Shown here in pieces: positions 5,984 through 14,858 of a DNA stretch of 39,933 nucleotides; within the stretch, counting starts at the first letter, position 1, and each line of letters starts with the position of its first letter. The translations under genes and the position numbers were made by a program. The DNA comes from Bacteroidaceae bacterium. GTDB taxonomy: Bacteria; Bacteroidota; Bacteroidia; Bacteroidales; Bacteroidaceae. Where the stretch lies: the NCBI GenBank assembly GCA_017556045.1, contig JAFZFF010000003.1, positions 1-39,933 of the forward strand, in the 5' to 3' direction. The notes below the pieces were generated by a model. It made no database searches. It saw only the letters and a list, made by a program, of their open reading frames with translations, and was not told the origin of the DNA.

Positions 5984-7162
5984 ATGGAAGCATTCTATAA
6001 AACACACGAATACTTGCTGTTGCACACCGAGGCTCCTGTGCGACGGGCATTGATGGACGAGATTGACTGGAACGACCGCTTGATAGGCATCAAGGGGACG
6101 CGCGGTGTGGGTAAGACCACATTCCTTATACAATACGCGCAGGAGAAGTTCCGCTATGACCGTTCGTGCTTGTATGTGAACATGAACAACTTCTACTTCC
6201 AAGGCAAGAGCCTGGTGGAGTTTGCCGAGGAGTTTATACGCCGAGGTGGCAAGGTGTTGCTCGTGGACCAAGTATTTAAAATCCCCAACTGGAGCCATCA
6301 GCTGCGCGAGTGCTATGACCGATTCCCCACGCTGAAAATCGTGTTCACCGGTACGTCGGTGATGCGACTCAAGGAGGAGAACCCCGAGCTGAACGGCATA
6401 GCCAAACCCTACAACCTGCGCGGACTATCGTTTCGTGAGTACCTCAACCTCATGACGGGTAACAACTTCCGTAGCTACACGCTCGAGGAGATACTCACCG
6501 ATCATGAGCAGATAGCACGAACGATACTGCCAAAGGTGAGCCCCAACGCGTTCTTCCAGAACTATCTGCATCACGGATTCTACCCCTTCTTCCTCGACAA
6601 ACGCAACTTTGCCGAGAACCTCCTGAAGACGATGAATGCCATGATCGAGGTGGATATCCTCATCGTGCAGCAGATGGAGCTGAAGTATCTGGCAAAGATC
6701 AAGAAGCTGCTCTACCTGCTGGCTGTCAATGGACCCACGGCGCCCAATGTGAGCAAGCTGGCAGCAGCCATCAATACGTCGAGAGCAACGGTGATGAACT
6801 ATATCAAGTACTTGGCCGATGCACGACTCATCAACATGGTCTACAACCCAGGAGAGACCTTCCCCAAGAAACCAGCCAAGATCATGCTCCACAACACGAA
6901 CCTCGTGTATAGCATATATCCCGTGAAGGTGGAGGAGCAAGATGTGCTCGAGACCTTCCTGGCCAACTCGCTATGGAAGGACCACACCGTGAGCAAGGGC
7001 ACCAAGGGACTCTCCTTCATCGTCGACGACAAATTGCAGTTCCGCGTGTGCACGGAGGGATTCCGCAAGAAGACCAAGGCGGACGTCTACTACGTCATGC
7101 AGAAGCGTGAGCTGGGACGAGGCAATGAAATCCCATTGTGGCTCTTCGGATTCTTATATTAA
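5984..7162 (+). CDS. AAA_14-type ATPase with a divergent Walker B box
   Basis: A 392-residue protein of the Bacteroidetes/archaeal AAA_14 (DUF4143-like) ATPase family. The P-loop GTRGVGKTT (38-46) is intact. The Walker B region reads KVLLVDQVFKIPNWS (90-104). Family members usually have Asp-Glu-(Ile/Val)-His here, so the catalytic Glu is Gln96 and the His is Phe. IVFTGTSVMRL (119-129) and LRGLSFREYLNL (145-156) are conserved. The Arg-Arg pair usually found just before the latter (SRRA) is replaced by NGIAKP. A winged-helix-like part (SKLAAAINTSRATVMNYIKYL) and the nuclease-like end (IPLWLFGFLY) complete the usual length. The start is the ATG at 5984; an upstream TTG at 5948 lies inside the predicted promoter. 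The biological role of this family is largely unknown. Confidence 0.85.
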   Translation: MEAFYKTHEYLLLHTEAPVRRALMDEIDWNDRLIGIKGTRGVGKTTFLIQYAQEKFRYDRSCLYVNMNNFYFQGKSLVEFAEEFIRRGGKVLLVDQVFKIPNWSHQLRECYDRFPTLKIVFTGTSVMRLKEENPELNGIAKPYNLRGLSFREYLNLMTGNNFRSYTLEEILTDHEQIARTILPKVSPNAFFQNYLHHGFYPFFLDKRNFAENLLKTMNAMIEVDILIVQQMELKYLAKIKKLLYLLAVNGPTAPNVSKLAAAINTSRATVMNYIKYLADARLINMVYNPGETFPKKPAKIMLHNTNLVYSIYPVKVEEQDVLETFLANSLWKDHTVSKGTKGLSFIVDDKLQFRVCTEGFRKKTKADVYYVMQKRELGRGNEIPLWLFGFLY

Positions 7163-7201
7163 GATAGGACCCTTATATTATAAATAGGTATAGATATAGT
7201 T

Positions 7202-7236
7202 TTAAATAGTAAATAGTGAATTGTTAAATAGTAAAT
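7202..7236 (+). repeat. Short A+T-rich heptamer-type repeat upstream of the pyruvate oxidoreductase gene
   Basis: The 13-mer TTAAATAGTAAAT occurs at 7202-7214 and 7224-7236, exactly 22 bp apart. Between them the units AGTAAAT, AGTGAAT and TGTTAAAT continue a roughly 7-bp rhythm. The array ends 9 bp before the start codon and forms most of the leader. No consensus promoter is seen in the 83-bp gap. Confidence 0.6.
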
Positions 7237-7245
7237 TTTATAGCT

Positions 7246-10200
7246 ATGGCTAAACAGAAGAAATTTATCACCTGTGACGGTAACCAGGCAGCTGCGCATA
7301 TCTCGTATATGTTCTCCGAGGTGGCAGCTATCTATCCTATCACACCGTCATCAACAATGGCTGAGTATGTCGACGAGTGGGCTGCTCAGGGCCGTAAGAA
7401 TATCTTCGGCGAGACAGTACTCGTACAGGAAATGCAGTCCGAGGGCGGTGCTGCGGGTGCCGTACACGGCTCACTCCAGGCTGGTGCCCTGACCACTACA
7501 TACACCGCATCGCAGGGTCTCTTGCTGATGATTCCCAACATGTATAAGATTGCCGGTGAGTTCCTCCCCTGCGTGTTCCACGTATCGGCTCGTACCTTGG
7601 CGTCTCACGCACTCTGTATCTTCGGTGACCATCAGGACGTGATGTCGACCCGTCAGACAGGCTTCGCCATGTTGGCCGAGGGCTCTGTACAGGAGGTCAT
7701 GGACCTCGCTGGTGTGGCTCACCTCTCTACCATCAAGAGCCGTGTGCCCTTCGTGAACTTCTTCGACGGTTTCCGTACCTCACACGAGATTCAGAAGATT
7801 GAGATGCTCGAGAACGAAGACCTCGCTCCGCTCGTTGACCAGAAGGCACTCGCCGAGTTCCGCAGCCGCGCACTCACTCCCGAGCACCCCGTGGCACGTG
7901 GTATGGCCGAGAACCCCGACACCTTCTTCGCTCACCGCGAGAGCTGCAACAACTACTACGCTAACGTACCTGCCGTGGTAGAGGAATATATGGAGAAGAT
8001 CTCAGAGATCACTGGTCGCAAGTATGGCCTCTTCGACTACTATGGCGCTGAGGATGCCGACCGCGTGATCATCGCTATGGGTTCGGTGACTGAGGCTATC
8101 CGCGAGGTGGTAGACCACCTCACCGCTCAGGGCGAGAAGGTTGGTCTCGTAGCCGTACACCTCTATCGTCCCTTCTCTGCAAAGCACTTCCTCGCTGCTG
8201 TGCCCAAGACTGCCAAGCGTATTGCCGTGCTTGACCGCACCAAGGAACCCGGAGCTAATGGCGAGCCCCTCTACCTCGACGTGAAGGACTGCTACTATGG
8301 CCAGCCCGACGCTCCCGTTATCGTGGGCGGTCGCTATGGTCTCGGCTCTAACGATACCACTCCCGCACAGATCCTCGCCGTATATGAGAACCTCGCTATG
8401 GCTGAGCCCAAGAACCAGTTCACCGTGGGTATCATCGACGACGTCACCTTCACCTCACTCCCCCAGAAGGAGGAGATCGCTATGGGTGGCGACGGCATGT
8501 TCCAGGCTAAGTTCTACGGCCTCGGTGCCGACGGTACAGTAGGTGCCAACAAGAACTCAGTGAAGATCATCGGTGACAACACCGACAAGCACTGTCAGGC
8601 ATACTTCTCATACGACTCAAAGAAGTCGGGCGGCTTCACCTGCTCACATCTCCGCTTCGGTGATAGCGAAATCCGCTCTACCTACTTGGTAAATACACCT
8701 AACTTCGTGGCTTGCCACGTACAGGCCTACCTGAAGATGTATGATGTGACTCGTGGCTTGCAGAAGAACGGAACCTTCCTGCTCAACACCATCTGGGAGG
8801 GCGACGAGTTGGCTGCAAACCTCCCCAACAACATCAAGAAGTACTTTGCTGACAACAACATCAAGGTATACTATATCAACGCTACCAAGATTGCACAGGA
8901 GATTGGCCTCGGCAACCGCACCAACACCATCCTCCAGAGTGCCTTCTTCCGCATCACTGAGGTGATCCCCGTTGACTTGGCCATCGAGCAGATGAAGAAG
9001 TTCATCGTGAAGTCATACGGCAAGAAGGGCGAGGATATCGTCAACAAGAACTACGCTGCCGTTGACCGCGGAGGCGAGTACAAGGAACTCGTAGTGGATG
9101 CTGCATGGAGCAGCCTCCCCGCTGATGAGAAGGTGGCCAACGACGACCCCGCATTCATCAACGAGGTAGTGCGCCCCATCAATGCGCAGAATGGTGACCT
9201 GCTCCCCGTATCAGCCTTCAAGGGCTACGAGGATGGTACATGGCCTCAGGGTACATCGGCTTATGAGAAGCGCGGTGTAGCTCCCTTCGTTCCCGTTTGG
9301 GATGCAGAGAAGTGTATCCAGTGTAACAAGTGTGCATTCGTTTGTCCTCACGCTTGTATCCGTCCCTTCGTGATGGACGATGCTGAGGCTGCTGGCGTTA
9401 ACGGTGACATGATTGACATGAAGGCTCCCGCTGCGATGAAGGGCATGAAGTTCCGCATCCAGGTGGGTGTGATGGACTGTCTCGGTTGCGGCAACTGCGC
9501 AGATGTATGTCCTGGCAACCCCAAACTCGGTGGTCCTGCCCTCAAGATGGTGCCCCTCGAAGGCGAGCTCAAGGAGGCAGCCAACTGGGACTACTGCGTG
9601 AAGAACGTGAAGAGCAAGCAGCACCTCGTAGACATCAAGTCTAACCCCAAGAACTCACAGTTCGCTACTCCGCTCTTCGAGTTCTCAGGTGCATGCTCTG
9701 GTTGCGGTGAGACACCCTATGTGAAGCTCATCTCTCAGCTCTATGGTGACCGTCAGATGGTGGCCAACGCTACTGGTTGCTCATCAATCTACTCAGGCTC
9801 AATCCCCTCAACACCTTATACAACCAACGAGAAGGGTCAGGGTCCCGCATGGGCCAACTCACTCTTCGAGGACTTCTGCGAGTTTGGTCTCGGTATGGTG
9901 CTCGCCAACAAGAAGATGAAGACTCGCGTGCAGGCTCTCTTGGAAGAGATGATTGCCAGCGACAAGGTGTCTGCCGAATATAAGGAGGCTGCCCAGGCCT
10001 GGATTGCTGGTCAGGACGATGCTGATGCCTCTAAGGTTGCTGCCGCAGCATTGCTGCCCCACATCGAGGCAAGCGCAGCTGCTGGTTGCCCCGTATGTGC
10101 TCAGCTCAAGGAACTCAGCCACTACCTCGTGAAGCGCTCACAGTGGATCATCGGTGGTGACGGTGCCTCTTACGATATCGGTTACGGCGGTCTCGACCAC

Positions 10201-10791
10201 GTGATTGCTTCGGGTGAAGATGTAAACATCCTCGTGCTCGACACAGAGGTTTACTCTAACACCGGTGGTCAGTCATCAAAGGCTACTCCGCTCGGCGCCA
10301 TCGCCAAGTTTGCCGCTTCAGGTAAGCGTGTTCGCAAGAAAGACCTCGGCATGATTGCTACTACCTACGGCTATGTATATGTAGCACAGGTGGCTATGGG
10401 TGCCGACCAGAGCCAGTGCCTCAAGGCTATCCGCGAGGCTGAGGCTTATCCCGGTCCCTCAATCATCATCGCTTACGCTCCCTGTATCAACCACGGATTG
10501 AAGAAGGGTATGGGTAAGGCACAAGCCGAGGAGGCTGCTGCTGTAGCATGTGGTTACTGGCACCTCTGGCGCTTCAACCCCGCACTCGAGGCTGAGGGCA
10601 AGAATCCGTTCACACTCGACTCTAAGGAGCCGCAGTGGGAGGGCTTCCAGGACTTCCTCAAGGGTGAGGTGCGCTTCGCTTCGGTGATGAAGCAATATCC
10701 CGCTGAGGCTGCCGACCTCTTCAATGCTTGCGAGGAGATGGCCAAGAGACGCTATCAGAGCTATGTGCGCATGACTAAGATGGAGTATTGA
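7246..10791 (+). CDS. nifJ: Pyruvate:ferredoxin (flavodoxin) oxidoreductase
   Basis: A 1181-residue single-chain enzyme, the normal size for the fused form. It converts pyruvate and CoA to acetyl-CoA and CO2 and passes electrons to ferredoxin, a central reaction of fermentative anaerobes. Domain order is as expected. The N-terminal pyrimidine-binding domain has AIYPITPSSTMAEYVDEW, and a CoA-binding/transketolase-C-like region follows. Two 4Fe-4S clusters have CIQCNKCAFVCP (Cys690, 693, 696, 700) and CLGCGNCADVCP (Cys745, 748, 751, 755). The third cluster's cysteines start at GACSGCGE (817, 820). The TPP/Mg site includes GGDGASYDIGYGGLDH and LDTEVYSNTGGQSSKATP. Codon use strongly favours C-ending codons, consistent with high expression. 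It starts at ATG 7246. Read-through from the ATPase 83 bp upstream cannot be excluded. Confidence 0.98.
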   Translation: MAKQKKFITCDGNQAAAHISYMFSEVAAIYPITPSSTMAEYVDEWAAQGRKNIFGETVLVQEMQSEGGAAGAVHGSLQAGALTTTYTASQGLLLMIPNMYKIAGEFLPCVFHVSARTLASHALCIFGDHQDVMSTRQTGFAMLAEGSVQEVMDLAGVAHLSTIKSRVPFVNFFDGFRTSHEIQKIEMLENEDLAPLVDQKALAEFRSRALTPEHPVARGMAENPDTFFAHRESCNNYYANVPAVVEEYMEKISEITGRKYGLFDYYGAEDADRVIIAMGSVTEAIREVVDHLTAQGEKVGLVAVHLYRPFSAKHFLAAVPKTAKRIAVLDRTKEPGANGEPLYLDVKDCYYGQPDAPVIVGGRYGLGSNDTTPAQILAVYENLAMAEPKNQFTVGIIDDVTFTSLPQKEEIAMGGDGMFQAKFYGLGADGTVGANKNSVKIIGDNTDKHCQAYFSYDSKKSGGFTCSHLRFGDSEIRSTYLVNTPNFVACHVQAYLKMYDVTRGLQKNGTFLLNTIWEGDELAANLPNNIKKYFADNNIKVYYINATKIAQEIGLGNRTNTILQSAFFRITEVIPVDLAIEQMKKFIVKSYGKKGEDIVNKNYAAVDRGGEYKELVVDAAWSSLPADEKVANDDPAFINEVVRPINAQNGDLLPVSAFKGYEDGTWPQGTSAYEKRGVAPFVPVWDAEKCIQCNKCAFVCPHACIRPFVMDDAEAAGVNGDMIDMKAPAAMKGMKFRIQVGVMDCLGCGNCADVCPGNPKLGGPALKMVPLEGELKEAANWDYCVKNVKSKQHLVDIKSNPKNSQFATPLFEFSGACSGCGETPYVKLISQLYGDRQMVANATGCSSIYSGSIPSTPYTTNEKGQGPAWANSLFEDFCEFGLGMVLANKKMKTRVQALLEEMIASDKVSAEYKEAAQAWIAGQDDADASKVAAAALLPHIEASAAAGCPVCAQLKELSHYLVKRSQWIIGGDGASYDIGYGGLDHVIASGEDVNILVLDTEVYSNTGGQSSKATPLGAIAKFAASGKRVRKKDLGMIATTYGYVYVAQVAMGADQSQCLKAIREAEAYPGPSIIIAYAPCINHGLKKGMGKAQAEEAAAVACGYWHLWRFNPALEAEGKNPFTLDSKEPQWEGFQDFLKGEVRFASVMKQYPAEAADLFNACEEMAKRRYQSYVRMTKMEY

Positions 10792-10814
10792 TTTCTTATT
10801 GAATAGATTGTAAG

Positions 10815-10848
10815 ATGGTAGCCAGGTGTCTTGACGCTTGGCTATCAT
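10815..10848 (+). other. Stem-loop between nifJ and the small membrane-protein gene
   Basis: The arms at 10815-10828 (ATGGTAGCCAGGTG) and 10835-10848 (CGCTTGGCTATCAT) form an uninterrupted 14-bp RNA helix with three G-U wobbles around a 6-nt loop. No U-run follows, so it is probably an mRNA 3'-end stabiliser or partial attenuator rather than a full terminator. Confidence 0.6.
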
Positions 10849-10887
10849 TGAAGATTTAATAACTCAAACTTAAAAAAAGTAATAAAA

Positions 10888-11076
10888 ATGATCGGAACTA
10901 TTATTTACATCGTTGGTTTGGTTCTTGCTATTAAGGCAGTACTTGAGATTTTGCAGATGCCCATGGGTATGGCAGGTAAGGTGATTAGCGCTGTGCTCGT
11001 GCTTTGCACCTCATGGGTTGGTCTGGCTGTATACTACTTCTATGCCAAAGACAAACTGGTAAGCTGGTTCAAGTAA
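10888..11076 (+). CDS. Small two-helix membrane protein
   Basis: A 62-residue protein with two predicted membrane helices: about residues 3-21 (GTIIYIVGLVLAIKAVLEI) and about 30-51 (GKVISAVLVLCTSWVGLAVYY). A short basic tail follows (AKDKLVSWFK). It begins at ATG 10888 after an A-rich leader and sits 96 bp downstream of nifJ, separated only by a stem-loop, so it is probably on the same transcript. A strong terminator follows 24 bp after its stop. I recognise no family function. Its layout resembles phospholipase-D-like N-terminal membrane modules, but that similarity is weak. Confidence 0.8.
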   Translation: MIGTIIYIVGLVLAIKAVLEILQMPMGMAGKVISAVLVLCTSWVGLAVYYFYAKDKLVSWFK

Positions 11077-11100
11077 TAGCAATAGCCTTTAAGCATTTTA

Positions 11101-11143
11101 AGAGGGTGTGTCAAAAAATACAGACGCACCCTCTATCTTTTTT
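11101..11143 (+). terminator. Intrinsic terminator of the nifJ transcript
   Basis: A 12-bp stem, AGAGGGTGTGTC (11101-11112) with GACGCACCCTCT (11123-11134, one G-U wobble), has a 10-nt A-rich loop. It is followed by ATCTTTTTT. This is a classic Rho-independent terminator 24 bp after the small gene. Confidence 0.92.
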
Positions 11144-11201
11144 GTCGCTATAGAAGGTGGGTGGTCTCTCTCTTCCAATGTTAACTTTTGTTGCTCATAT
11201 T

Positions 11202-11232
11202 TTTGTCATTCGAAGAAATATGGTTACTTTTG
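11202..11232 (+). promoter_or_regulatory. Consensus Bacteroidetes promoter for the DUF6057/PD40 gene pair
   Basis: TTTG at 11202-11205, a 19-bp spacer, and TACTTTTG at 11225-11232 match the TTTG / TAnnTTTG consensus exactly. The transcript would start near 11237, about 65 bp before the ATG at 11303. Confidence 0.8.
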
Positions 11233-11302
11233 CAGATTGCAAAGTAGGCACCATTTTGCAGCCTTTGCAGATGGACTAGGAATACAAAATACACAAAATA
11301 AG

Positions 11303-13177
11303 ATGAAAGACAATAAGAACATGAATCCACAAAGCATGCCTGTCGCCACGTTAGAGACAGGGCGCATCAAGCGATTGCCCCTCATAGCAGGTCTGTCGTT
11401 TGCTGCGGTGGTGTGGGTGCTCCTGAATGTGTTTGAGCACGAATACCTGTTCCGAGTACAAGAACTGTCGTTGTGGTTGCCAACCAAGGTGTTTTTTGAC
11501 GAACGGATGCTTGTTCCTGGAGGCTTGATGAGCTACATCGCCTGCTTCTTCATGCAGTTCTTCTATTACCCCATGCTCGGCTCGCTTATCTATGTGGCTC
11601 TGCTGCTTCTGGTGCAGTGGTTGGTGATGAAGGTTTTCCGCATCTCGTCGCGTCATGCACTGCTCGCGTTGATACCAAGTGTGCTGATACTCTGCTGCTC
11701 TATGGAAGCTGGCTACTGGATATTCCAGATCAAGACGCAAGCGTACTTCTACTCTATGCTCATTGGATTCATTTTCACACTCTCGTCCATGCGCCTGTAT
11801 CAAGTGGCAAAAGGCTGGTGGCGCTATCTTGTCATGATTGGGATTGCTGCAGTGGGATATCCTTGCTTCGGTGTTTACGCCCTGTTGGCTTTGCTGGGCA
11901 TTGCGGCCATGGCATTGCGCCGTGCTGAAGAGGGTAGAGGTATCGTTGCGCTTCTTTGTGTAGCGTCAGTGGTAGCTACACCTATATTATATTATAGTGT
12001 CTATGAGCAGACCCGCTTTGCCATGATGTATGCCGTGGGTATGCCTGCGTTTGAGTTCTCAAAGCGCGACCTCTTCCTTTGGACCCCTTATGTGCTCCTT
12101 TACCTCTATCCCTTGGTGATGGCATTCGTCTCTCTTAGCCGAGATGAGGGCGAGGTTTCTCGAAAGGCCTTCTTTATAGAGGGGGCTATCACGACACTGT
12201 TGATTGTGGCTCTTCCTCTGATCTTCTGGTTCAGAGACCCCAATTTCCGCGCAGAAATAAAGATGAACCACTATATGGAGCGTCTCGAGTGGCGCAAGGC
12301 ACTCGATGTGGCCAAGAAACAGAAACAGACCCCCACGCGTCTCATTGTACTCAACAAGAACTTGGCCCTGCTCAAGCTTGGCAGGATAGGCGAAGAGATG
12401 TTCCATTACCTTGATGGAGGTGAAGTGCCCAAGTCGACCCTGCAGATACGTTTGATGCAGGTGGGTGGCAAGATGCTCTATTATCATTATGGTAAGATGA
12501 ACTTCTGTTATCGCTGGTGTCTCGAAGATGCCGTGGAATATGGATGGAAGGTCGATTACCTCAAGTATATGGTGCGCACCTCTCTCATCTCTGGTGAACC
12601 CGAACTGGCCAAGAAATACATCCGTACCTTGAAGAAAACTCTCTTTCATCGCGGATGGGCTGAGAAATATGAGAAGATAGCCAATACCCCGGAACTTATA
12701 GCCAAAGACAGAGAGATGGCGAGCATTCTCCCTCTCTATCAGTATGGCGACCAGTTGGATGCCGACAATTCGTTGGTAGAGATATACCTGCTCAACTACT
12801 TTGCACATACCTATATCGAACACAGCACACCGATGTTTGATGAGGCTGGACTCATGTGTGCCCTTACGCTCAAGGACATTCCTACATTCTGGAACAACTT
12901 CTTCCGTTATGCATACAGCCACAAGGCTGATCGTATGCCTACACACTATCAAGAGGCTGCACTGCTCTATGGCAATCTGGAGAAGAACGTAGATGTCAGC
13001 AAAATGCCGTTCGACAAGTCGGTGAAGCTGCGCTTCCAGGATTTCATGCGTTTTGCGCAGAAGCATGCGGTAGAGAATATCGAGCGCGACCCAGAGGTCA
13101 AGCAGCTCTTCTATGAACGTTATGGCAACACGTTCTGGTATTTCTACTTCTTTATCAGAGATGTGAAGTCATATTAA
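11303..13177 (+). CDS. DUF6057-like integral membrane protein
   Basis: A 624-residue protein with a multi-helix membrane half (about residues 25-330) and a soluble helical C-terminal half. Segments such as LPLIAGLSFAAVVWVLLNVF, LLALIPSVLILCCSMEAGYW and LVMIGIAAVGYPCFGVYALL are clearly transmembrane. The C-terminal half (RLEWRKALDVAKKQKQTP, LISGEPELAKKYIRTLKK) resembles tetratricopeptide-type helical pairs. I recall this arrangement as a Bacteroidales family annotated DUF6057; its function is unknown. The start is ATG 11303. A longer reading from GTG 11108 would run through the terminator and promoter and is rejected. It is followed 32 bp later by the CxxCH/PD40 lipoprotein and is probably a two-gene operon with it. 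Confidence 0.82.
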   Translation: MKDNKNMNPQSMPVATLETGRIKRLPLIAGLSFAAVVWVLLNVFEHEYLFRVQELSLWLPTKVFFDERMLVPGGLMSYIACFFMQFFYYPMLGSLIYVALLLLVQWLVMKVFRISSRHALLALIPSVLILCCSMEAGYWIFQIKTQAYFYSMLIGFIFTLSSMRLYQVAKGWWRYLVMIGIAAVGYPCFGVYALLALLGIAAMALRRAEEGRGIVALLCVASVVATPILYYSVYEQTRFAMMYAVGMPAFEFSKRDLFLWTPYVLLYLYPLVMAFVSLSRDEGEVSRKAFFIEGAITTLLIVALPLIFWFRDPNFRAEIKMNHYMERLEWRKALDVAKKQKQTPTRLIVLNKNLALLKLGRIGEEMFHYLDGGEVPKSTLQIRLMQVGGKMLYYHYGKMNFCYRWCLEDAVEYGWKVDYLKYMVRTSLISGEPELAKKYIRTLKKTLFHRGWAEKYEKIANTPELIAKDREMASILPLYQYGDQLDADNSLVEIYLLNYFAHTYIEHSTPMFDEAGLMCALTLKDIPTFWNNFFRYAYSHKADRMPTHYQEAALLYGNLEKNVDVSKMPFDKSVKLRFQDFMRFAQKHAVENIERDPEVKQLFYERYGNTFWYFYFFIRDVKSY

Positions 13178-13209
13178 GAATCCAAAGAACCTATATATAA
13201 CTATTGACT

Positions 13210-14724
13210 ATGCAGATGAAACACAAATATATCGTATCCTTGATTCTTGGGGGGGCTCTCTTTGCTGGATGTACTGCCACAATTCCCAATCAGTATGCCG
13301 AGGAGGAGTCGTACCCGGTCATTCATCCAGCCTATGAGGATGGCATTACTATACCTTATAATATAGCGCCTCTCAATGTTGCCTATGAGATGGAGGGGCA
13401 GGAGTTCATTACCGAACTGAAGGCGGGAGAGCGCATACTTGTGATGCGGGGTAAGCAGACAGATTGGAAAATCAAGCAATGGCAAGAGCTGCTCTCCTCG
13501 GCCAAAGGCTCTTCAGTGGAACTCATCACCTATGCAAAGACCGATAAGGGGTGGGTAAAGTATTGCCCCATCGCATGGCAGGTAGCCGAGGAACCTATCG
13601 ACCCCTATATCTCTTATCGTATCATTGCTCCCTCGTATGTTACCTATGAGGACCTTAGCATACGACAACGCGAACTCGCTAGCTTCGACGAGCAGATGAT
13701 CTATAATAACATGTTGATCAGTACAGACAAGGATGGCCAGTGTATCAATTGTCATTCCTATAAGAATTATAAGACCGACAATATGCAGTTTCATGCGCGC
13801 CAGTACAAAGGAGGCACCCTGCTCGTGACGAATGACGGAGTCAAGAAAATCAATCTCAAGACCGATTCGACAATCTCCGCAGGTGTGTACCCTGCATGGC
13901 ATCCTACACACGATTTTATTGCCTATTCGATCAACGAGACGGGCCAGTCGTTCCACACAAAAAATAACAACAAGATTGAGGTACAAGATCTCAGAAGCGA
14001 TTTGGTGCTCTACGACATCAAGCGCAACGAGGTGAGGTTTATCGAACATGATACACTTGAGTGGGAGGTATTCCCCACATGGTCTCCCGACGGTAAGACT
14101 CTCTATTACTGCTCGGCTCATATGGAGATACAGAACCATGCGCAGCGAGAAGGGGAGATCATTGATCGTTACAAGGACTTCAAATACAATATTTACCGCA
14201 AAGTATTTGATCCCGAGACAATGACCTTTGGCCCTTCTGAACTCGTCCTTGATGCAAGAAGCATGAACAAGAGTGCTACGTTTCCCCGTGTCTCGCCCGA
14301 TGGGCGCTACCTGCTCTTTGGATTGGGCGAGTATGGCTGTTTCCATATTTGGCACAAGGATGCTGATTTGCATATGATAGATTTGCAGACGATGCAGTTT
14401 CATGATATAAGCAAAGTCAATAGCCCCGATGTGGAGAGCTATCATGCTTGGTCTAGCAACGGACGCTGGATGCTCTATACCTCGCGCCGCGATGATGGAG
14501 GTTACACCCATCTCTATATGGCCTATTTCGACGAGCAGGGTAGGGCACACAAACCCTTCCTCCTTCCTCAGCGTAGTCCCTATTTCTATGATGACTACTA
14601 CAAAAGCTACAACGTTCCCGAGTTTATGATCGAGCCGGTTACGATTACTCCTCAAGAGTTTGCCCGTTATCTCGATGCTGATGCTCAAGCAGTGACGTTT
14701 TGCTGTCAGGCAGACGAAAAATAA
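13210..14724 (+). CDS. PD40-repeat (TolB-like) lipoprotein with a c-type haem motif
   Basis: A 504-residue lipoprotein (lipobox LFAGC, lipidated Cys21). A single haem-attachment motif CINCH (Cys178, Cys181, His182) lies ahead of a beta-propeller. PD40/WD40-like blades are visible at about 226-241 (VYPAWHPTHDFIAYS), 287-301 (VFPTWSPDGKTLYYC), 358-371 (FPRVSPDGRYLLFG) and 410-425 (YHAWSSNGRWMLYTS). The haem motif suggests an electron-transfer or redox-sensing role at the envelope; the propeller suggests binding of a protein or peptide partner. I know of such CxxCH-PD40 proteins in Bacteroidales but not of an established function. The start is ATG 13210 (MQMKHK); ATG 13216 is possible. The last residues include FCC. 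The promoter of the FAS1/Sus operon lies 60 bp downstream. Confidence 0.85.
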   Translation: MQMKHKYIVSLILGGALFAGCTATIPNQYAEEESYPVIHPAYEDGITIPYNIAPLNVAYEMEGQEFITELKAGERILVMRGKQTDWKIKQWQELLSSAKGSSVELITYAKTDKGWVKYCPIAWQVAEEPIDPYISYRIIAPSYVTYEDLSIRQRELASFDEQMIYNNMLISTDKDGQCINCHSYKNYKTDNMQFHARQYKGGTLLVTNDGVKKINLKTDSTISAGVYPAWHPTHDFIAYSINETGQSFHTKNNNKIEVQDLRSDLVLYDIKRNEVRFIEHDTLEWEVFPTWSPDGKTLYYCSAHMEIQNHAQREGEIIDRYKDFKYNIYRKVFDPETMTFGPSELVLDARSMNKSATFPRVSPDGRYLLFGLGEYGCFHIWHKDADLHMIDLQTMQFHDISKVNSPDVESYHAWSSNGRWMLYTSRRDDGGYTHLYMAYFDEQGRAHKPFLLPQRSPYFYDDYYKSYNVPEFMIEPVTITPQEFARYLDADAQAVTFCCQADEK

Positions 14725-14784
14725 GCGTTAAATAATGCCGCAAAGGTTAAAATTTTTCTTAACGAGAAAAGAGATGCGAATAAA

Positions 14785-14816
14785 TTTGCTTGTATAAAGA
14801 AAGATTTCTACCTTTG
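14785..14816 (+). promoter_or_regulatory. Consensus promoter of the FAS1-SusCD operon
   Basis: TTTG (14785-14788), a 20-bp spacer, and TACCTTTG (14809-14816) match the Bacteroidetes housekeeping consensus. The predicted leader is short, about 38 bp, with no riboswitch-like structure. I see no operator repeats, so control may be by the housekeeping sigma alone or by trans factors. Confidence 0.8.
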
Positions 14817-14858
14817 CCTTATTAATTAGGTTTAATATACATTAACTAATATCAAAAT

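Noticed and set aside
11108-11302. N-terminal extension of the DUF6057-like protein from a GTG
   Set aside because: The extension would be encoded by the nifJ terminator and the consensus promoter, so ATG 11303 is preferred.
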